Counted from the stretch's first letter, positions 18,173 through 28,257 are shown. The stretch: DNA of 60,847 nucleotides from JBBPYC01 sp038200275 (GCA_038200275.1 JBBPYC010000051.1:1-60847); one strand, 5' to 3'. Numbers and translations are program-made. The notes: generated from the letters alone by a model not told the origin.

Positions 18173-18346
18173 GTGACTGAAACAACGACCTGGATGTGTT
18201 TGATTTGTGGGTGGATTTATGACGAAGCCGAAGGCGCGCCGGACCACGGAATAGCGGCTGGCACACGCTGGGCCGACGTCCCGATGAACTGGACGTGCCC
18301 TGAATGCGGTGCACGCAAGGAAGATTTCGAAATGATCCAGATCTGA
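18173..18346 (+). CDS. rubA: Rubredoxin
   Basis: A 57-residue gene short enough to be easily missed. The product carries the two iron-binding knuckles of rubredoxin, MCLICGWIYDEAEG (cysteines near residues 9 and 12) and NWTCPECGARKEDFE (cysteines near 41 and 44), together with GTRWADVPMNW between them. It should bind one Fe(Cys)4 centre and carry single electrons. The start is uncertain: GTG at 18173 gives VTETTTWMCLICG, while the ATG at 18194 would begin directly at the first knuckle, which seems too late. It is divergent from the ThiD-like gene and lies about 100 bases before pilG, an order common in Burkholderiales. Confidence 0.92.
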   Translation: MTETTTWMCLICGWIYDEAEGAPDHGIAAGTRWADVPMNWTCPECGARKEDFEMIQI

Positions 18347-18449
18347 TTTTTCTCAGGCATTTGAAAGCCGGCATTTTTACCAACTGCGACAGCGGCGCAC
18401 GTGAACTAGTTAATGGACGCCACTGGCCACTACGGAGAGCATTGAACCC

Positions 18450-18851
18450 ATGAATACAAACGAATCCACATTCAAGGTGCTGGTGGTGGACGACAGTAAC
18501 ACCATCCGACGCAGTGCCGAGATTTTCCTGGCCAAAGGCGGCCACAGCGTGCTGTTGGCCGAAGACGGCTTCGACGCGCTGGCCAAGGTCAACGACTGGC
18601 AACCCGACCTGATCTTCTGCGACATCCTGATGCCGCGGCTGGACGGCTATCAGACCTGCGCCATCATAAAACGCAACCCCCGTTTTGCGATGACGCCGGT
18701 CGTCATGCTGTCGTCCAAGGACGGTGTATTTGACCGTGCCCGCGGCCGCATGGTCGGCTGTCAGGAATACCTGACCAAACCTTTTACCAAAGACCAGCTG
18801 CTCGACGCAGTACAACAATTCGGCGCGCTTGCGCTGGGAGTCCCGGCATGA
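18450..18851 (+). CDS. pilG: Twitching-motility response regulator PilG
   Basis: A stand-alone CheY-like receiver of 133 residues. KVLVVDDSNTIRRSAEIFLAKGG gives the acidic pocket (D14, D15), the phospho-acceptor is D58 in LIFCDILMPRLDGY, and the conserved lysine is in EYLTKPFTKDQL. The segment DDSNTIRRSAEIFL is characteristic of PilG rather than CheY. In the Pil-Chp system PilG promotes pilus extension through the PilB ATPase and cAMP. It starts the pilG-H-I-J-L gene set and overlaps pilH by four bases. Confidence 0.93.
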   Translation: MNTNESTFKVLVVDDSNTIRRSAEIFLAKGGHSVLLAEDGFDALAKVNDWQPDLIFCDILMPRLDGYQTCAIIKRNPRFAMTPVVMLSSKDGVFDRARGRMVGCQEYLTKPFTKDQLLDAVQQFGALALGVPA

Positions 18852-19213
18852 CGATTCGAAAAGTATTGGTGGTGGACGACTCGAAGACCGAGTTGATGCA
18901 CATGACCTCCCTGCTGCAGCGAGATGGCATGCAAGTGCGCACCGCGCAAGGTGCCGAAGAAGCGATGCGCCAGCTTGCAGAAGAAAAGCCGGATCTGATC
19001 CTGATGGACGTCGTGATGCCAGGCAAGAGCGGTTTTCAGCTGACCCGCGCGATCTCTCGTGAGCCGGCATTCGCCGACGTGCCGATCATCATGTGCACCA
19101 GCAAGAACGAAGAAACCGACCGGGTCTGGGGCTTGCGCCAGGGCGCACGCGACTACATCACCAAGCCAGTGAACGTGGTCGAGTTGCGCGCCAAGATCGC
19201 GGCACTGAACTGA
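18848..19213 (+). CDS. pilH: Twitching-motility response regulator PilH
   Basis: The second stand-alone receiver, 121 residues, with KVLVVDDSKTELMHMTSLLQ, phospho-acceptor D54 in LILMDVVMPGKSGFQ and lysine in YITKPVNVVELR. PilH acts as a phosphate sink or retraction regulator in Pseudomonas. The start overlaps the pilG stop (ATGA), so the two are translationally coupled. Confidence 0.93.
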   Translation: MTIRKVLVVDDSKTELMHMTSLLQRDGMQVRTAQGAEEAMRQLAEEKPDLILMDVVMPGKSGFQLTRAISREPAFADVPIIMCTSKNEETDRVWGLRQGARDYITKPVNVVELRAKIAALN

Positions 19214-19235
19214 TCACCCGTCGACGAGCCTTACC

Positions 19236-19775
19236 GTGGCAAACCGAATCGCACTGCGCGAACTACAAGCCCGCTTGGCCACTCGCCTGCAGGCGGCCCG
19301 TGATCAGGAACAAGCCGTCTCCTGGCTGGCGGTGGAGTCCGGCGCCTCCCACTACCTGTTTCCTCTGACACAGGCCGACGAAATCTTCAAGCGTGCACCG
19401 ATTCAGTCGGTGCCGTATGCACACGGCTGGTTTGTCGGCGTGGCAAACCTGCGCGGCGGCTTGTTCGGCGTGGTCGACCTGGCGCGCTTCATCGGGCCTG
19501 CCAAGGTTCAGCCAGCACCTGCTGGCGCCGAACCGGCTGTAGCTGGGATGCGGATGATCACGCTGAACGCTGCGCTGGATGTCAATTGCGCCGTGTTGAT
19601 CGACCGACTCGCCGGCCTGCGCGGCATTGATTCGTTTCATGCGTCCCATGAAGCGCCGCAGGGATCACCCGATTATTTCGGTCATCAGTATGTGGACGCG
19701 GATGAAGTTCATTGGCAGGAATTGAACCTGCAGTCGATGGTTCATTCCCCCCGGTTTCTGGCAATTGGCGCCTAG
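19236..19775 (+). CDS. pilI: CheW-like adaptor PilI
   Basis: A 179-residue CheW-domain protein that couples the receptor PilJ to the kinase ChpA/PilL. The GTG start follows pilH by 22 bases. Recognisable parts are REL ARLATRL near the N-terminus, SHYLFPLTQADEIFK, VGVANLRGGLFGVVDLARFIG (near 70-90) and LLIDRLAGLRG-like NCAVLIDRLAGLRG. The sequence LRGGLFGVVDL is the CheW core strand pair. It is followed by pilJ after 22 bases. Confidence 0.9.
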   Translation: MANRIALRELQARLATRLQAARDQEQAVSWLAVESGASHYLFPLTQADEIFKRAPIQSVPYAHGWFVGVANLRGGLFGVVDLARFIGPAKVQPAPAGAEPAVAGMRMITLNAALDVNCAVLIDRLAGLRGIDSFHASHEAPQGSPDYFGHQYVDADEVHWQELNLQSMVHSPRFLAIGA

Positions 19776-19797
19776 CCTTTCATCTTCGAGGTTGCAT

Positions 19798-22089
19798 ATG
19801 TACGTTGTTCAATTCGGCCGTTTGTTCGGCATTAAGAAAATCATGCCCGCTATGGCCGCTGGCGAGGGTGGTGGCACCCGGTTTGCGCGCGTTCGGGATT
19901 CCCGCTTCGAGGACTCCGGCATGGCACCGCGCGAAGACCTGTCCGTGATGGAGCCCCTCACCGAGATCCCCGGTGACCCAGCCACGGCGGTTGATGCAAC
20001 GCCGGCAGGCAACACGCACAGCGATGCAGTCACGTTGCCGCTACTGGGTACGCGCACGATCGGCGCGCACCAGAAGCTGCTGGGTGGTGGCCTTACGCTG
20101 TCATTGCTTGCGTTGGTCGCCGTTGCCGGTCTTGCGCTGCACGACGGTGGTCAGTTGGCCGATCACCTGGCCGTTACCGGCAATGCCCAGACGCAAGCTC
20201 AGCGACTTGCAAAGGCGACGTCGCAAGCGATGTTCGGCGGCCAAGGCGCTTTCGATGAAGTGCAGAGCAGCACCGATTCTCTGGTTGCCAGTGTGAACGG
20301 GCTTCGCATGGGTGATCCCGATGTCGGCTACAGCGCGTTGCCGTCGAGGGACATGCCGTTGCTCGAAAAAGTGCTGCCGCTGGTGGAACGAGCCGATGCA
20401 AACGCAAAACTGATCTTGCAGCAAAAGCCTGCGCTGACTCAGATGACCACGTCGCTGCGTGCAGTCAACAGTGCGTCGAACGAGTTGCTGGAGCTGTCCG
20501 AGTCGGTGGCCGCTTCCAAGCTCCAGCAAAACGCGCCGGCAGCCGAGATTGCAGCCGCTTCGCAAATGGTGATGCTGACGCAGCGCATCGGCAAGTCGGC
20601 CAATGAATTCCAAACCCTGGAAGGTATCAACCCGGAGGCGGTGTTCCTGCTGGGCAAGGACCTGACTACATTTCGGGAGCTGACCCAGGGGCTGCTAAGC
20701 GGTAGCGCGGAGTTGCGCCTGACGGCGGCGCGTGACACTGGCATCAAGGAAAACCTGAATGCTATCTTGAATCTTTATCAGGACATCGAAGCCAAAGCGC
20801 GCAGTGTGCTGACCAACTTGCAGGGCCTGATCGGCGCTCGCGAAGCACAAAATGTGGTGGCGGAAACCAGTGAGCCGATGCGCACCGAACTCGACGCGTT
20901 GCAAAAGCAACTGTCGGCCAAAGATAGCCTGGATGCGGGCCGGATCGCGTTGCTTGCAGTCGCCGGCCTATTCGCGCTGTTGTGCGCTGCCGGCCTGGTG
21001 CGCATTCAGCTACTTGACAGCCGTAAGCGCCAACGAGACGCCGAACAACTGATGGTGCAGGCCAGCCGGCAGGAGCAAGATGCCAAGCGCATCAACGACG
21101 CCAACCAAGCTGCCATTTTGCGTTTGATGAACGAGCTGCAGACGGTGGCTGAAGGCGACCTAACGCACGAAGCCACGGTGACCGAAGACATCACAGGCGC
21201 CATCGCCGACTCGGTCAACTACACGGTGGAAGAGTTGCGGATTCTGGTCGGTAACGTGCAGAAGACGGCCACGCGGGTCGCGCACACTACATCGCAGGTG
21301 GACAGCACCTCGACCGAGCTGCTGAACGCGTCGACTGAGCAGCTGCGCGAGATTCGTGACACCGGCCAGTCGGTGCTTGACATGGCGGCGCGTATTAACG
21401 ACGTGTCCACGCAGGCGCAGGAATCGGCTGCGGTGGCGCGCCAGTCGCTGGAAGCGGCCGATTCGGGCCTGAAAGCCGTGAACAACGCGATCGGCGGCAT
21501 GAATGCGATCCGTGACCAGATCCAGGACACCTCCAAGCGGATCAAGCGGCTGGGCGAGTCATCGCAGGAGATCGGCGAGATCACTGATCTGATTTCCGAC
21601 ATCACCGAGCAGACCAACGTGCTCGCGCTGAACGCCGCCATCCAGGCTGCGTCGGCTGGCGAGGCCGGTCGCGGCTTCTCGGTGGTGGCAGAAGAGGTGC
21701 AGCGGCTGGCCGAGCGTTCGGCCGATGCAACGCGCCAGATCTCGGCACTCGTGAAGGCGATTCAAACCGACACGCAGGATGCAGTGGCCGCCATGGAGCG
21801 TTCCACGCAGGGTGTGGTCGAAGGGGCTCGGCTGTCCGACTCGGCCGGCTCTGCGCTGTCCAACATCGACCGCGTGTCGCGTCGCCTGGCGGAGCTGATT
21901 GGCAACATCTCAAGCTCGGCGTTCCACGAAGCCGAACTCGCGAACGTCGCCGCCACCAACATCGAGCGAATCTTCACCGTGACCGAGCAGACCACCGACG
22001 GCACGCGAAACACCGCGCAGCAGGTGCGGGAACTCTCGCGGATGGCCGAAGAGCTGCGCCAGTCGGTGTCGCGATTCAAGATCGCCTGA
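19798..22089 (+). CDS. pilJ: Methyl-accepting chemotaxis-type receptor PilJ
   Basis: The type IV pilus chemoreceptor, 763 residues from the ATG preceded by GAGG at 19788. A long N-terminal cytoplasmic leader (about 90 residues) precedes the first membrane helix (GGGLTLSLLALVAVAGLAL, about 96-114). A periplasmic region with two PilJ-type four-helix segments follows; the second helix IALLAVAGLFALLCAAGLVRI is near 382-402. The HAMP-like region and cytoplasmic hairpin come next, with the kinase-contact tip EQTNVLALNAAIQAASAGEAGRGF near 604-627. There is no C-terminal NWETF-type tether pentapeptide. The upstream extension to 19765 is possible but overlaps pilI and lacks homology. Confidence 0.92.
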   Translation: MYVVQFGRLFGIKKIMPAMAAGEGGGTRFARVRDSRFEDSGMAPREDLSVMEPLTEIPGDPATAVDATPAGNTHSDAVTLPLLGTRTIGAHQKLLGGGLTLSLLALVAVAGLALHDGGQLADHLAVTGNAQTQAQRLAKATSQAMFGGQGAFDEVQSSTDSLVASVNGLRMGDPDVGYSALPSRDMPLLEKVLPLVERADANAKLILQQKPALTQMTTSLRAVNSASNELLELSESVAASKLQQNAPAAEIAAASQMVMLTQRIGKSANEFQTLEGINPEAVFLLGKDLTTFRELTQGLLSGSAELRLTAARDTGIKENLNAILNLYQDIEAKARSVLTNLQGLIGAREAQNVVAETSEPMRTELDALQKQLSAKDSLDAGRIALLAVAGLFALLCAAGLVRIQLLDSRKRQRDAEQLMVQASRQEQDAKRINDANQAAILRLMNELQTVAEGDLTHEATVTEDITGAIADSVNYTVEELRILVGNVQKTATRVAHTTSQVDSTSTELLNASTEQLREIRDTGQSVLDMAARINDVSTQAQESAAVARQSLEAADSGLKAVNNAIGGMNAIRDQIQDTSKRIKRLGESSQEIGEITDLISDITEQTNVLALNAAIQAASAGEAGRGFSVVAEEVQRLAERSADATRQISALVKAIQTDTQDAVAAMERSTQGVVEGARLSDSAGSALSNIDRVSRRLAELIGNISSSAFHEAELANVAATNIERIFTVTEQTTDGTRNTAQQVRELSRMAEELRQSVSRFKIA

Positions 22090-22356
22090 CGCGCAAAGCT
22101 GCAGCAGCAGCACATCCGTGACGCAAGTCGCACGTCTGGGCAGCACCTCCTGGTTCGTCGTGCAATGCCCGGCTACGCTGCGACGCATCACCCGATCGAA
22201 CCCTGAAGCAAACCGGTTCGTGGACTGAACAGTTGAGAGCGAGCAATAGCCGGTGGCGCCCACAAGCGGTCCCGGTGTGGCGCAGCCACGCCCGCACTCA
22301 GCTGATCGCCACGCGACCTTTGAGATCACACGTTTCCAAGCCCGAAGCAAGACTGG

Positions 22357-25300
22357 ATGCATCCGATGCAATTCAACGAAGACGCCCGCACCGTGGAAGC
22401 CACGCCCGCGACCCATGATCTTGGTCCCCTCGCCTGGGTGCTCGATGAGCTGCGCAAGGTGCTCGAACGCACCAGCAAGACATTGCGCCGCACGGCACGC
22501 GAACTGCAGGCCGCACAGGCTGCAGGCACCGACCTAGCGCCGATCGCTGCCGCGCTGAAGCCTCTGCCACAGCCGCTGCAACAGTCGGCTGGTGCGCTGC
22601 AAATGGTCGAGATGCCTGCAGTGGCCATGCTGCTGCGCAGTCTGGAAGGCGTGATGCAGCAGTTCGTTGCACGGCCCGAGCTGTGCACGGCTGAGGCCGC
22701 ATCGACTGTGGAACGCGCGGGTGCTGCCGTGGTCGAATACCTGGAAACGGTGCTGGCCGGCACCACCGTGCCCGCGGTGAGCCTGTTCCCGCAGTACCGC
22801 GAAGTGGTGGCGCTTGGTGACGGCGACAAGGCCCATCCGGCCGACCTCTGGTCGTTCGATTGGCACTGGGTGAATCCTGGACTGAGCAAGCTGCCCGCAC
22901 TGGGCTACGGCGCCGCCGTGCGGGCCCGCATGGATCAAGCGGTGCTCAGCATGGTGAAGACCGGCGATATTGAGGCCGCGCAGGAAATCTCCGGACTCGC
23001 TTTGCAATTGGCCGCCGCGCAGACGCGTGAGCAGCCGTCGATCTTCTGGCAGGTCAGTGCTGCATTTTTCGAAGCATTCGCGCTCGGCTTGCTGCCCGCC
23101 GATCTGTACGTGAAGCGCTTGGCGTCGCGGCTCTTGATGCAGTACAGCACGCTGGCGCGCGGCGATGACGACCTGCCTTCCGTGCTGCTGCGCGATCTGC
23201 TGTTTTTCTGCGCGCAAGCCGGCAGTCGCGGTGCCGATGCACCGGTGCTCGGTTGTGTGCAAAAAGCGTTCGGTCTGATTGCGCAGACGCCGACCGACTA
23301 TGAAAAGCGCCATTTCGGCCGGTTCGATGCCGTGCTGCTGGCGCAGACGCGCAAGCGCATTCAAGCCGTGGCCGAGACTTGGTCGGCAGTCGCTGGTGGG
23401 GATGTGAACCGAATGCGCAGTGCGGTCGAGCAGTTCCAGCAGCTGTCCGAGGCGATGGTGCAGATGCAGCCAGAAAGTGCCGACTTCGCGCGTGCGCTTA
23501 GCCGGGTGGTGGCCGACATGCATCGTAGCGGCCGCATGCCGTCGCCGCCGCTTTCCATGGAAGTCGCGACATCGGTGCTGTACTTGCAGGCCGCCTACGA
23601 CGATCTGGACCAAGACGACGTGCGCCTCGCCGAGCGGCTTACTCACTTGGCCGATCGCCTGCAGCAAGTGCGCTCCGGCGGGCTGCCACAGCCGCTCGAG
23701 CCGTGGATGGAAGAGTTGTATGGTCGCGTCAGTGACCGGCGCACGATGGGCAGCGTGGTGGCCGAGTTGAAGGCCAGTCTGGCCGAGACTGAGAAGCTGC
23801 TCGACCAGTACTTTCGTGACGGCAGCGACCCCGCCGTACTGCCGCCGGCCGCCGCGCGGCTGTCGCAAATGCGCGGTGTGCTGTCCGTGCTCGGGCTCGA
23901 TCACGCCTCGCAGGCGGTCATCCAGATGCGCGACGCGATCGATCGGCTCGCATCGAACCCAGCCGACGTGACGCAAATGTCCGAGAAGCTCGGCAACAAC
24001 GTGGGCGCGCTCAGCTTTCTGATCGACATGCTGGGCTATCAGCCGACCCTGGCGAAGAAACTGTTCGTCTACAACGAGACGCGTGGCGAACTGCTGCCGG
24101 TAATGGGGCGTAGTGCGCCTGCAGCCACGCCAGTGGAATTGGGTGTGCCAGTGATCGAGCTGGCCCCGACGCTCGAAGAGCCGATCGGGCTGGAGCCGGC
24201 GGTCGACTTGCCAGTCACCGCCGAAACGGTAGCGAATGCCGAGCCCGTGGGTGACGGCGAAAGCGTCGACAGCGAACTGCTGGAGATCTTTCTCGAAGAG
24301 GTACGTGAAGTCATCACCAGCGGTGTGGGAGCCGTTGCGATCCTCGAAGCGAACCCGCTCGACGCCAACAATCAAGCCTCGCTGCGTCGCGCTTTCCACA
24401 CGCTCAAAGGCAGCTCGCGCATGGTCGGGCTGATGGCATTCGGCAACGCCGCGTGGAGCTTCGAGCAGTTGCACAACAACTGGCTGGCCGAGCAAAAACC
24501 TGCCGATGCGCCGTTGATGGAGCTGTCGCGCAATGCGCTGCTGGGGTTTGGCCGCTGGGCCAATGCAATTGAAACCAACGATGTTGCTGCCTGGAGCGCA
24601 GTGCCGTTCGAAATCTCGGCCGACGCATTGCGCCAGGAAGGCCGAATCGTTGCGCTGCAACTGCCTGGCACACCAATTGATCGGCCCGTCGAAGTGCCGG
24701 CGATTGACGAGCTGTCGATCATCGTCGAGACCGAAGTGTTCGTACCATTCGCGTTCGACACGACACCAATCGAGATAATCCAGCCGGTTGCCCAGCCGGT
24801 CGAGGTCGAGCCGATCCTCGAATTGCCCGAGATCCCAGCGGTGGTTGCCGACGCGATTGAAGCGCAGGCACACCCGGAAGCGGACATCGAAGCGACGGCG
24901 GATGGCGAGTCCGATGCATTGGCCAATGTTTCGCAACCGCTAGAAGAAGTCATCGACACCATCGAAGCAGTTGCTGCTGAAGCCGAATTGGGCGAAACAA
25001 TCGAGTTCATCGACGTCGACACGTTCGAGCCAGTCGAGGCCGTGCTGTCTGAGCAGGACCCGCCGGCATCGCAAGACGAAGCAGCGCCGGAATTCGCCGC
25101 CGAGCTGGCAACCGAATCCCTGCAGGTACAGGAGCCAGCAACGGCTGACGCTGACGCTGAAGCATTCGGTGGCAGCGAAGAAGCGGTCCGCATGATCGGC
25201 CCGCTGCGCGTTGCCGTTCCGCTCTACAACGTCTATCTTGGCGAAGCAGACGAATGGTCGCGCCGCCTGATCACGGAAATCTCGGAATGGGCGATGCAGC

Positions 25301-28257
25301 CGGAGCACCCGGTGTCCGATACCGCGGTCGCGATGGCGCACGCGCTCGGCGGCAGCTCCAGCACTGTTGGCTTCACCGGGCTGGCGATGCTGTCGCGCAA
25401 ACTCGAGAAATCGCTCGGCCACATGCAGATCATCGGCGGGGCCAACGCGGCCCAGGTGCAGGTGTGCAGCGACGCGGCACAGGAAATCGAAAGCCTGCTG
25501 CTCCAGTTTGCAGTCGGAGAATTGAAGTCGGCCAGCGAGCCTCTGCTACACGCGCTTGACGAGTTGCTGGAATCCACCAGTGCGGTCGCCGCGGTGGCAG
25601 CAACGGGTGACACCGTGATCGCCGAGCTGGCAGCCGATCTGATCGAGGTACCCGCGTTCGAAGCGCAAGCGTCGATCGAACGCCCCGAGCCAATTGACAC
25701 CGTCGAATCGGTCCAGTCGGTCGATGCAGTAGGTGCAGCCCAAGCTGCTGATCTTCACGAAACGGCCTATGCAGCCGAGGCCGAAGCCGGATTCGAGACT
25801 GCGGACGCCGTGCTGTCGCTCGAGCCGATCAGGGCAAGCGAGTCGCCGCTCGCCATGCCGGTCGGCCGTGTCGACACGCCGTCGCGCGCGCCGCTGATCG
25901 AGCTGGACGAAGAGATCGACATACAAGACGCGCTTGATGCCGATCTGTTCCCGATCTTTGAGGAAGAAGCGTTGGAGTTGCTGCCACGCTTGAGCTCGGC
26001 GCTGCGCCAGTACGTGGCTGAGCCGGCGCATCCGTCGGCACGTGGCGAAGTGCTGCGCGTGCTGCACACGCTCAAGGGCAGCGCCCGGCTCGCCGGCGCG
26101 CTGCGACTGGGCGAGTTCGCGCACCGGATGGAATCGCAACTAGAACAGCATGCGCAAGAGAACTTGCAGACGGCGCAGCTCGAGCCGCTGCTGGGCGGCG
26201 TCGATGTGCTGCAAAACCAGTTCGACCAGTTGCGCGGCCTCACGATGCAGGAGGAGCCGCAGGCAATCGAGCCGGCAGCGACGCAGCAACCCGTAGCTGC
26301 TGCTGTGGCCACACCTGCCGAACGCGGCTATGTGCGCCCGGCTTCGGCCACAGTGTCGATCGGCGCGCCAGCGTTGCGCCTGGGCAGCCAGTCGGTGCGC
26401 GTGCGTGCCCAACTTCTCGATCGGTTGGTGAATCAAGCCGGCGAGATCATGATGACGCGGGCGCGGCTTGAGTCGCATGTCTCGCAACTGCGCGATTCGC
26501 TGGCCGACTTGACCGGCAACCTGGACCGGTTGCGCAAGCAGCTGCGCGACGTCGAACTGCAGGCGGAGACGCAGATGCAGTCGCGGCTTGCACAGTCGAA
26601 GGATTTGGGCGCAAGCTTCGATCCGCTCGAGTTCGACCGTTTCACGCGGGTGCAGGAGCTGACCCGCATGATGGCCGAGTCGGTGAACGACGTCGCCACC
26701 GTGCAGCGCAGCGTACAGCGTTCCGTGGAAGGTGCCGAAGACGATCTGGTGGCGCAAGGTCGCCAGTCGCGCGAGCTGCAGCGGGATCTGCTGCGCACCC
26801 GCATGGTCGAATTTGAAGGCATCTCCGAGCGCCTCTACGGTGTGGTGCGCCAGGCTGCGAAGGATTCAGGCAAGCAAGTCAAGCTCGACATCACCGGCGG
26901 CAGCATCGAGATGGACCGCGGCATGCTGGACCGCCTTGCGCCTGCGTTCGAACATCTGCTGCGCAATGCAGTGGCCCACGGCATCGAGTTGCCGCAGGCG
27001 CGCACCGAGGCAGGCAAGCTGGCAGCCGGCGCGATCTCCATCGATCTGCGCCAGTCGGGCAACGAGGTGTCGGTTTCATTCCGCGACGACGGTGCCGGGC
27101 TTGACCTGCAGCGGATTCGGCAAAAAGCGGCAGAGCGTCGGCTGCCCGGTTCGGACCACCCGATGACCGACGGCGAAGCCGCGCAACTGATCTTCACGCC
27201 GGGCTTCAGCACGGCCAGCACCGTGACGGAGCTGGCCGGCCGCGGCATCGGCATGGATGTGGTGCGCTCGGAAGTCGACGCGCTCGGTGGTCGCATCGAG
27301 ACCAACTCGAAGGCAGGCGCTGGTACCGGCTTCACGCTGGTACTGCCGCTGACCACCGCCGTGACGCAGATCGTGATGGTGCGTGCCGGCGAGCAGTCGA
27401 TCGGTGTGCCGTCGGCTGTGGTGGAGATGGTGCGTCGCGTACCCACTGTCGAGATCGATGCAGCTTATGAAAGCGGTACGCTGGCTTACGGCGGTGAGGA
27501 CATCCCGTTCTACTGGTGCGGTGCGCTGCTGCAGTCCTCGGCCAGCAGCGTGGAGCCGGCAACCAAGACACGTACCGTGCTGGTCATCCGAAGTGCGTCG
27601 CAACGGATCGCACTGCACGTCGACGAAGTGCTGGGCAACCAGGAGGTGGTGGTCAAGAATCTGGGCCCGCAGCTTGCCAAACTGCCTGGCCTGGCCGGTA
27701 TGTCGGTGCTGCCGACCGGCACCGTTGCGCTGATCTACAACCCGGTGGCGCTTGCGACCGTGTACGGTACGTTGGCTCGTCAGTGGGCGGTCGCACGTAC
27801 CGGCGTCGAGCTGCCATCGGCTGACACGGCGGGCGGGCACGCTCTGCCAGTCGGTGAGGGGACGCAGCAGGCGCCGCTGGTGCTGGTGGTGGACGACTCA
27901 ATCACGGTGCGCCGAGTCACGCAGCGGCTGCTGCAACGTGAGGGCTTCCGGGTGGCGTTGGCAGCAGATGGTCTGCAAGCGCTCGAGCGGCTTGCTGATG
28001 AGCTGCCGGTGATGGTGCTGTCCGACATCGAGATGCCGCGCATGGACGGGTTCGACCTGGCGCGCAACATCCGCGGCGACGTGCGCACGTCGGACCTGCC
28101 GATCGTGATGATCACCTCGCGCATCGGCGACAAGCACCGCGAACACGCACGGGAGCTGGGTGTGCAGCACTATCTGGGCAAGCCGTACTCGGAGGAAGAA
28201 TTGTTGCGCCTGACGCGCCATTACGCCCGGCAGCGGGTCGGCGCCGAGACGCACTGA
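22357..28257 (+). CDS. pilL: Giant hybrid CheA-type histidine kinase ChpA/PilL with three recognisable Hpt domains and a receiver
   Basis: The kinase of the Pil-Chp system, 1966 residues. After a helical N-terminal region come Hpt modules with phospho-histidines at H681 (RAFHTLKGSSRMVG), H995 (MAHALGGSSSTVGF, a variant with GG for KG) and H1237 (VLHTLKGSARLAG). The linkers between them are acidic and rich in Ala, Val, Glu and Pro. The CheA dimerisation and ATPase parts follow, with N box LLRNAVAHGIELPQ near 1535 and G box TELAGRGIGMDVVRSEV near 1628. Next is a CheW domain and finally a receiver with D1890 (VLSDIEMPRMDGFD). The Pseudomonas homologue has six Hpt-type modules, so this is a shortened version. 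No pilK or chpB methylation genes follow. A terminator lies directly downstream. Confidence 0.93.
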   Translation: MHPMQFNEDARTVEATPATHDLGPLAWVLDELRKVLERTSKTLRRTARELQAAQAAGTDLAPIAAALKPLPQPLQQSAGALQMVEMPAVAMLLRSLEGVMQQFVARPELCTAEAASTVERAGAAVVEYLETVLAGTTVPAVSLFPQYREVVALGDGDKAHPADLWSFDWHWVNPGLSKLPALGYGAAVRARMDQAVLSMVKTGDIEAAQEISGLALQLAAAQTREQPSIFWQVSAAFFEAFALGLLPADLYVKRLASRLLMQYSTLARGDDDLPSVLLRDLLFFCAQAGSRGADAPVLGCVQKAFGLIAQTPTDYEKRHFGRFDAVLLAQTRKRIQAVAETWSAVAGGDVNRMRSAVEQFQQLSEAMVQMQPESADFARALSRVVADMHRSGRMPSPPLSMEVATSVLYLQAAYDDLDQDDVRLAERLTHLADRLQQVRSGGLPQPLEPWMEELYGRVSDRRTMGSVVAELKASLAETEKLLDQYFRDGSDPAVLPPAAARLSQMRGVLSVLGLDHASQAVIQMRDAIDRLASNPADVTQMSEKLGNNVGALSFLIDMLGYQPTLAKKLFVYNETRGELLPVMGRSAPAATPVELGVPVIELAPTLEEPIGLEPAVDLPVTAETVANAEPVGDGESVDSELLEIFLEEVREVITSGVGAVAILEANPLDANNQASLRRAFHTLKGSSRMVGLMAFGNAAWSFEQLHNNWLAEQKPADAPLMELSRNALLGFGRWANAIETNDVAAWSAVPFEISADALRQEGRIVALQLPGTPIDRPVEVPAIDELSIIVETEVFVPFAFDTTPIEIIQPVAQPVEVEPILELPEIPAVVADAIEAQAHPEADIEATADGESDALANVSQPLEEVIDTIEAVAAEAELGETIEFIDVDTFEPVEAVLSEQDPPASQDEAAPEFAAELATESLQVQEPATADADAEAFGGSEEAVRMIGPLRVAVPLYNVYLGEADEWSRRLITEISEWAMQPEHPVSDTAVAMAHALGGSSSTVGFTGLAMLSRKLEKSLGHMQIIGGANAAQVQVCSDAAQEIESLLLQFAVGELKSASEPLLHALDELLESTSAVAAVAATGDTVIAELAADLIEVPAFEAQASIERPEPIDTVESVQSVDAVGAAQAADLHETAYAAEAEAGFETADAVLSLEPIRASESPLAMPVGRVDTPSRAPLIELDEEIDIQDALDADLFPIFEEEALELLPRLSSALRQYVAEPAHPSARGEVLRVLHTLKGSARLAGALRLGEFAHRMESQLEQHAQENLQTAQLEPLLGGVDVLQNQFDQLRGLTMQEEPQAIEPAATQQPVAAAVATPAERGYVRPASATVSIGAPALRLGSQSVRVRAQLLDRLVNQAGEIMMTRARLESHVSQLRDSLADLTGNLDRLRKQLRDVELQAETQMQSRLAQSKDLGASFDPLEFDRFTRVQELTRMMAESVNDVATVQRSVQRSVEGAEDDLVAQGRQSRELQRDLLRTRMVEFEGISERLYGVVRQAAKDSGKQVKLDITGGSIEMDRGMLDRLAPAFEHLLRNAVAHGIELPQARTEAGKLAAGAISIDLRQSGNEVSVSFRDDGAGLDLQRIRQKAAERRLPGSDHPMTDGEAAQLIFTPGFSTASTVTELAGRGIGMDVVRSEVDALGGRIETNSKAGAGTGFTLVLPLTTAVTQIVMVRAGEQSIGVPSAVVEMVRRVPTVEIDAAYESGTLAYGGEDIPFYWCGALLQSSASSVEPATKTRTVLVIRSASQRIALHVDEVLGNQEVVVKNLGPQLAKLPGLAGMSVLPTGTVALIYNPVALATVYGTLARQWAVARTGVELPSADTAGGHALPVGEGTQQAPLVLVVDDSITVRRVTQRLLQREGFRVALAADGLQALERLADELPVMVLSDIEMPRMDGFDLARNIRGDVRTSDLPIVMITSRIGDKHREHARELGVQHYLGKPYSEEELLRLTRHYARQRVGAETH

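Noticed and set aside
22534..24936. An 800-codon open frame on the minus strand
   Set aside because: It lies wholly opposite the pilL gene. Its product is His/Gln/Arg-rich with no recognisable domain, a typical antisense shadow in GC-rich DNA.
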